From JBDREC01 sp043820105 [NCBI: Pseudomonadota bacterium] (lineage in GTDB: Bacteria > Bdellovibrionota_F > JAHFAK01): a stretch of DNA of 12,878 nucleotides. Numbering within the stretch: the first letter of the stretch is position 1; each line of letters starts with the position of its first letter. The position numbers were made by a program, and so were the translations under genes. Positions 12,859-12,878 of this stretch are shown here, piece by piece. The notes under the pieces are model-generated. The model had not been told where the DNA came from and searched no databases. It saw only the letters and a program-made list of their open reading frames with translations. The DNA lies in the NCBI GenBank assembly GCA_043820105.1, contig JBDREC010000002.1:1-12878 (forward strand), written 5' to 3'.

Positions 12859-12878
12859 TAGCATACCTCCTCACAGGC

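Overview
This is an AT-rich (by eye roughly 30% G+C) window from a Gram-negative-type bacterium. Evidence for that is lipoproteins with an LTSC lipobox, Sec signal peptides and ordinary Shine-Dalgarno starts; TGA is used as a normal stop. I cannot fix the lineage. The gene style and transposon relics would suit a low-G+C Bdellovibrionota/Deltaproteobacteria-like genome, but that is a guess. No rRNA, tRNA or CRISPR array was seen. The window reads as an accessory region: short cargo genes in mixed orientation, broken genes, transposase stubs and a dispersed small repeat.

Left part (1-1500): the relic of an IS91-like transposase runs off the left edge. It is followed by a REP-like motif, a dead DUF2958 gene, an unrecognised acidic protein and an intact DUF2958 gene, all on the minus strand. 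Then a plus-strand operon (1519-3974) encodes an ATZ/TRZ-type amidohydrolase and a 12-TM MFS permease, overlapping by 4 bases. A third short reading frame behind them carries an in-frame TGA. Positions 4277-4909 are a graveyard: a truncated copy of the small cationic gene found at the right edge, a 149-bp inverted-repeat (MITE-like) element, and a thermonuclease gene cut off just before its active-site region.

Middle (5058-7552): an intact RhuM-family gene, then a DnaA paralogue that keeps domains I and III but has no DNA-binding domain IV and has lost several ATP-sensing residues, then a convergent DUF2958 gene. Right part (7738-10769): a lipoprotein zinc metallopeptidase, a secreted protein of unknown function, the 5' end of a second transposase interrupted by REP motifs, a third intact DUF2958 gene, and a small lipoprotein. 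10841-12531 is a complete AbiE-type toxin-antitoxin operon with its own promoter and operator-like inverted repeat. The window closes with the intact small cationic gene on the minus strand.

The most notable features are: (1) four DUF2958 copies (three intact) in 10 kb, all on the minus strand, the intact ones sharing a leader hairpin and Shine-Dalgarno; (2) two of these copies lying at exactly the same distance from the same REP-like motif, showing that REP plus gene duplicated as a unit; (3) the DnaA-like protein without domain IV. No single multi-gene system explains the whole window. Functions given are from motif recognition by eye, without database searches.
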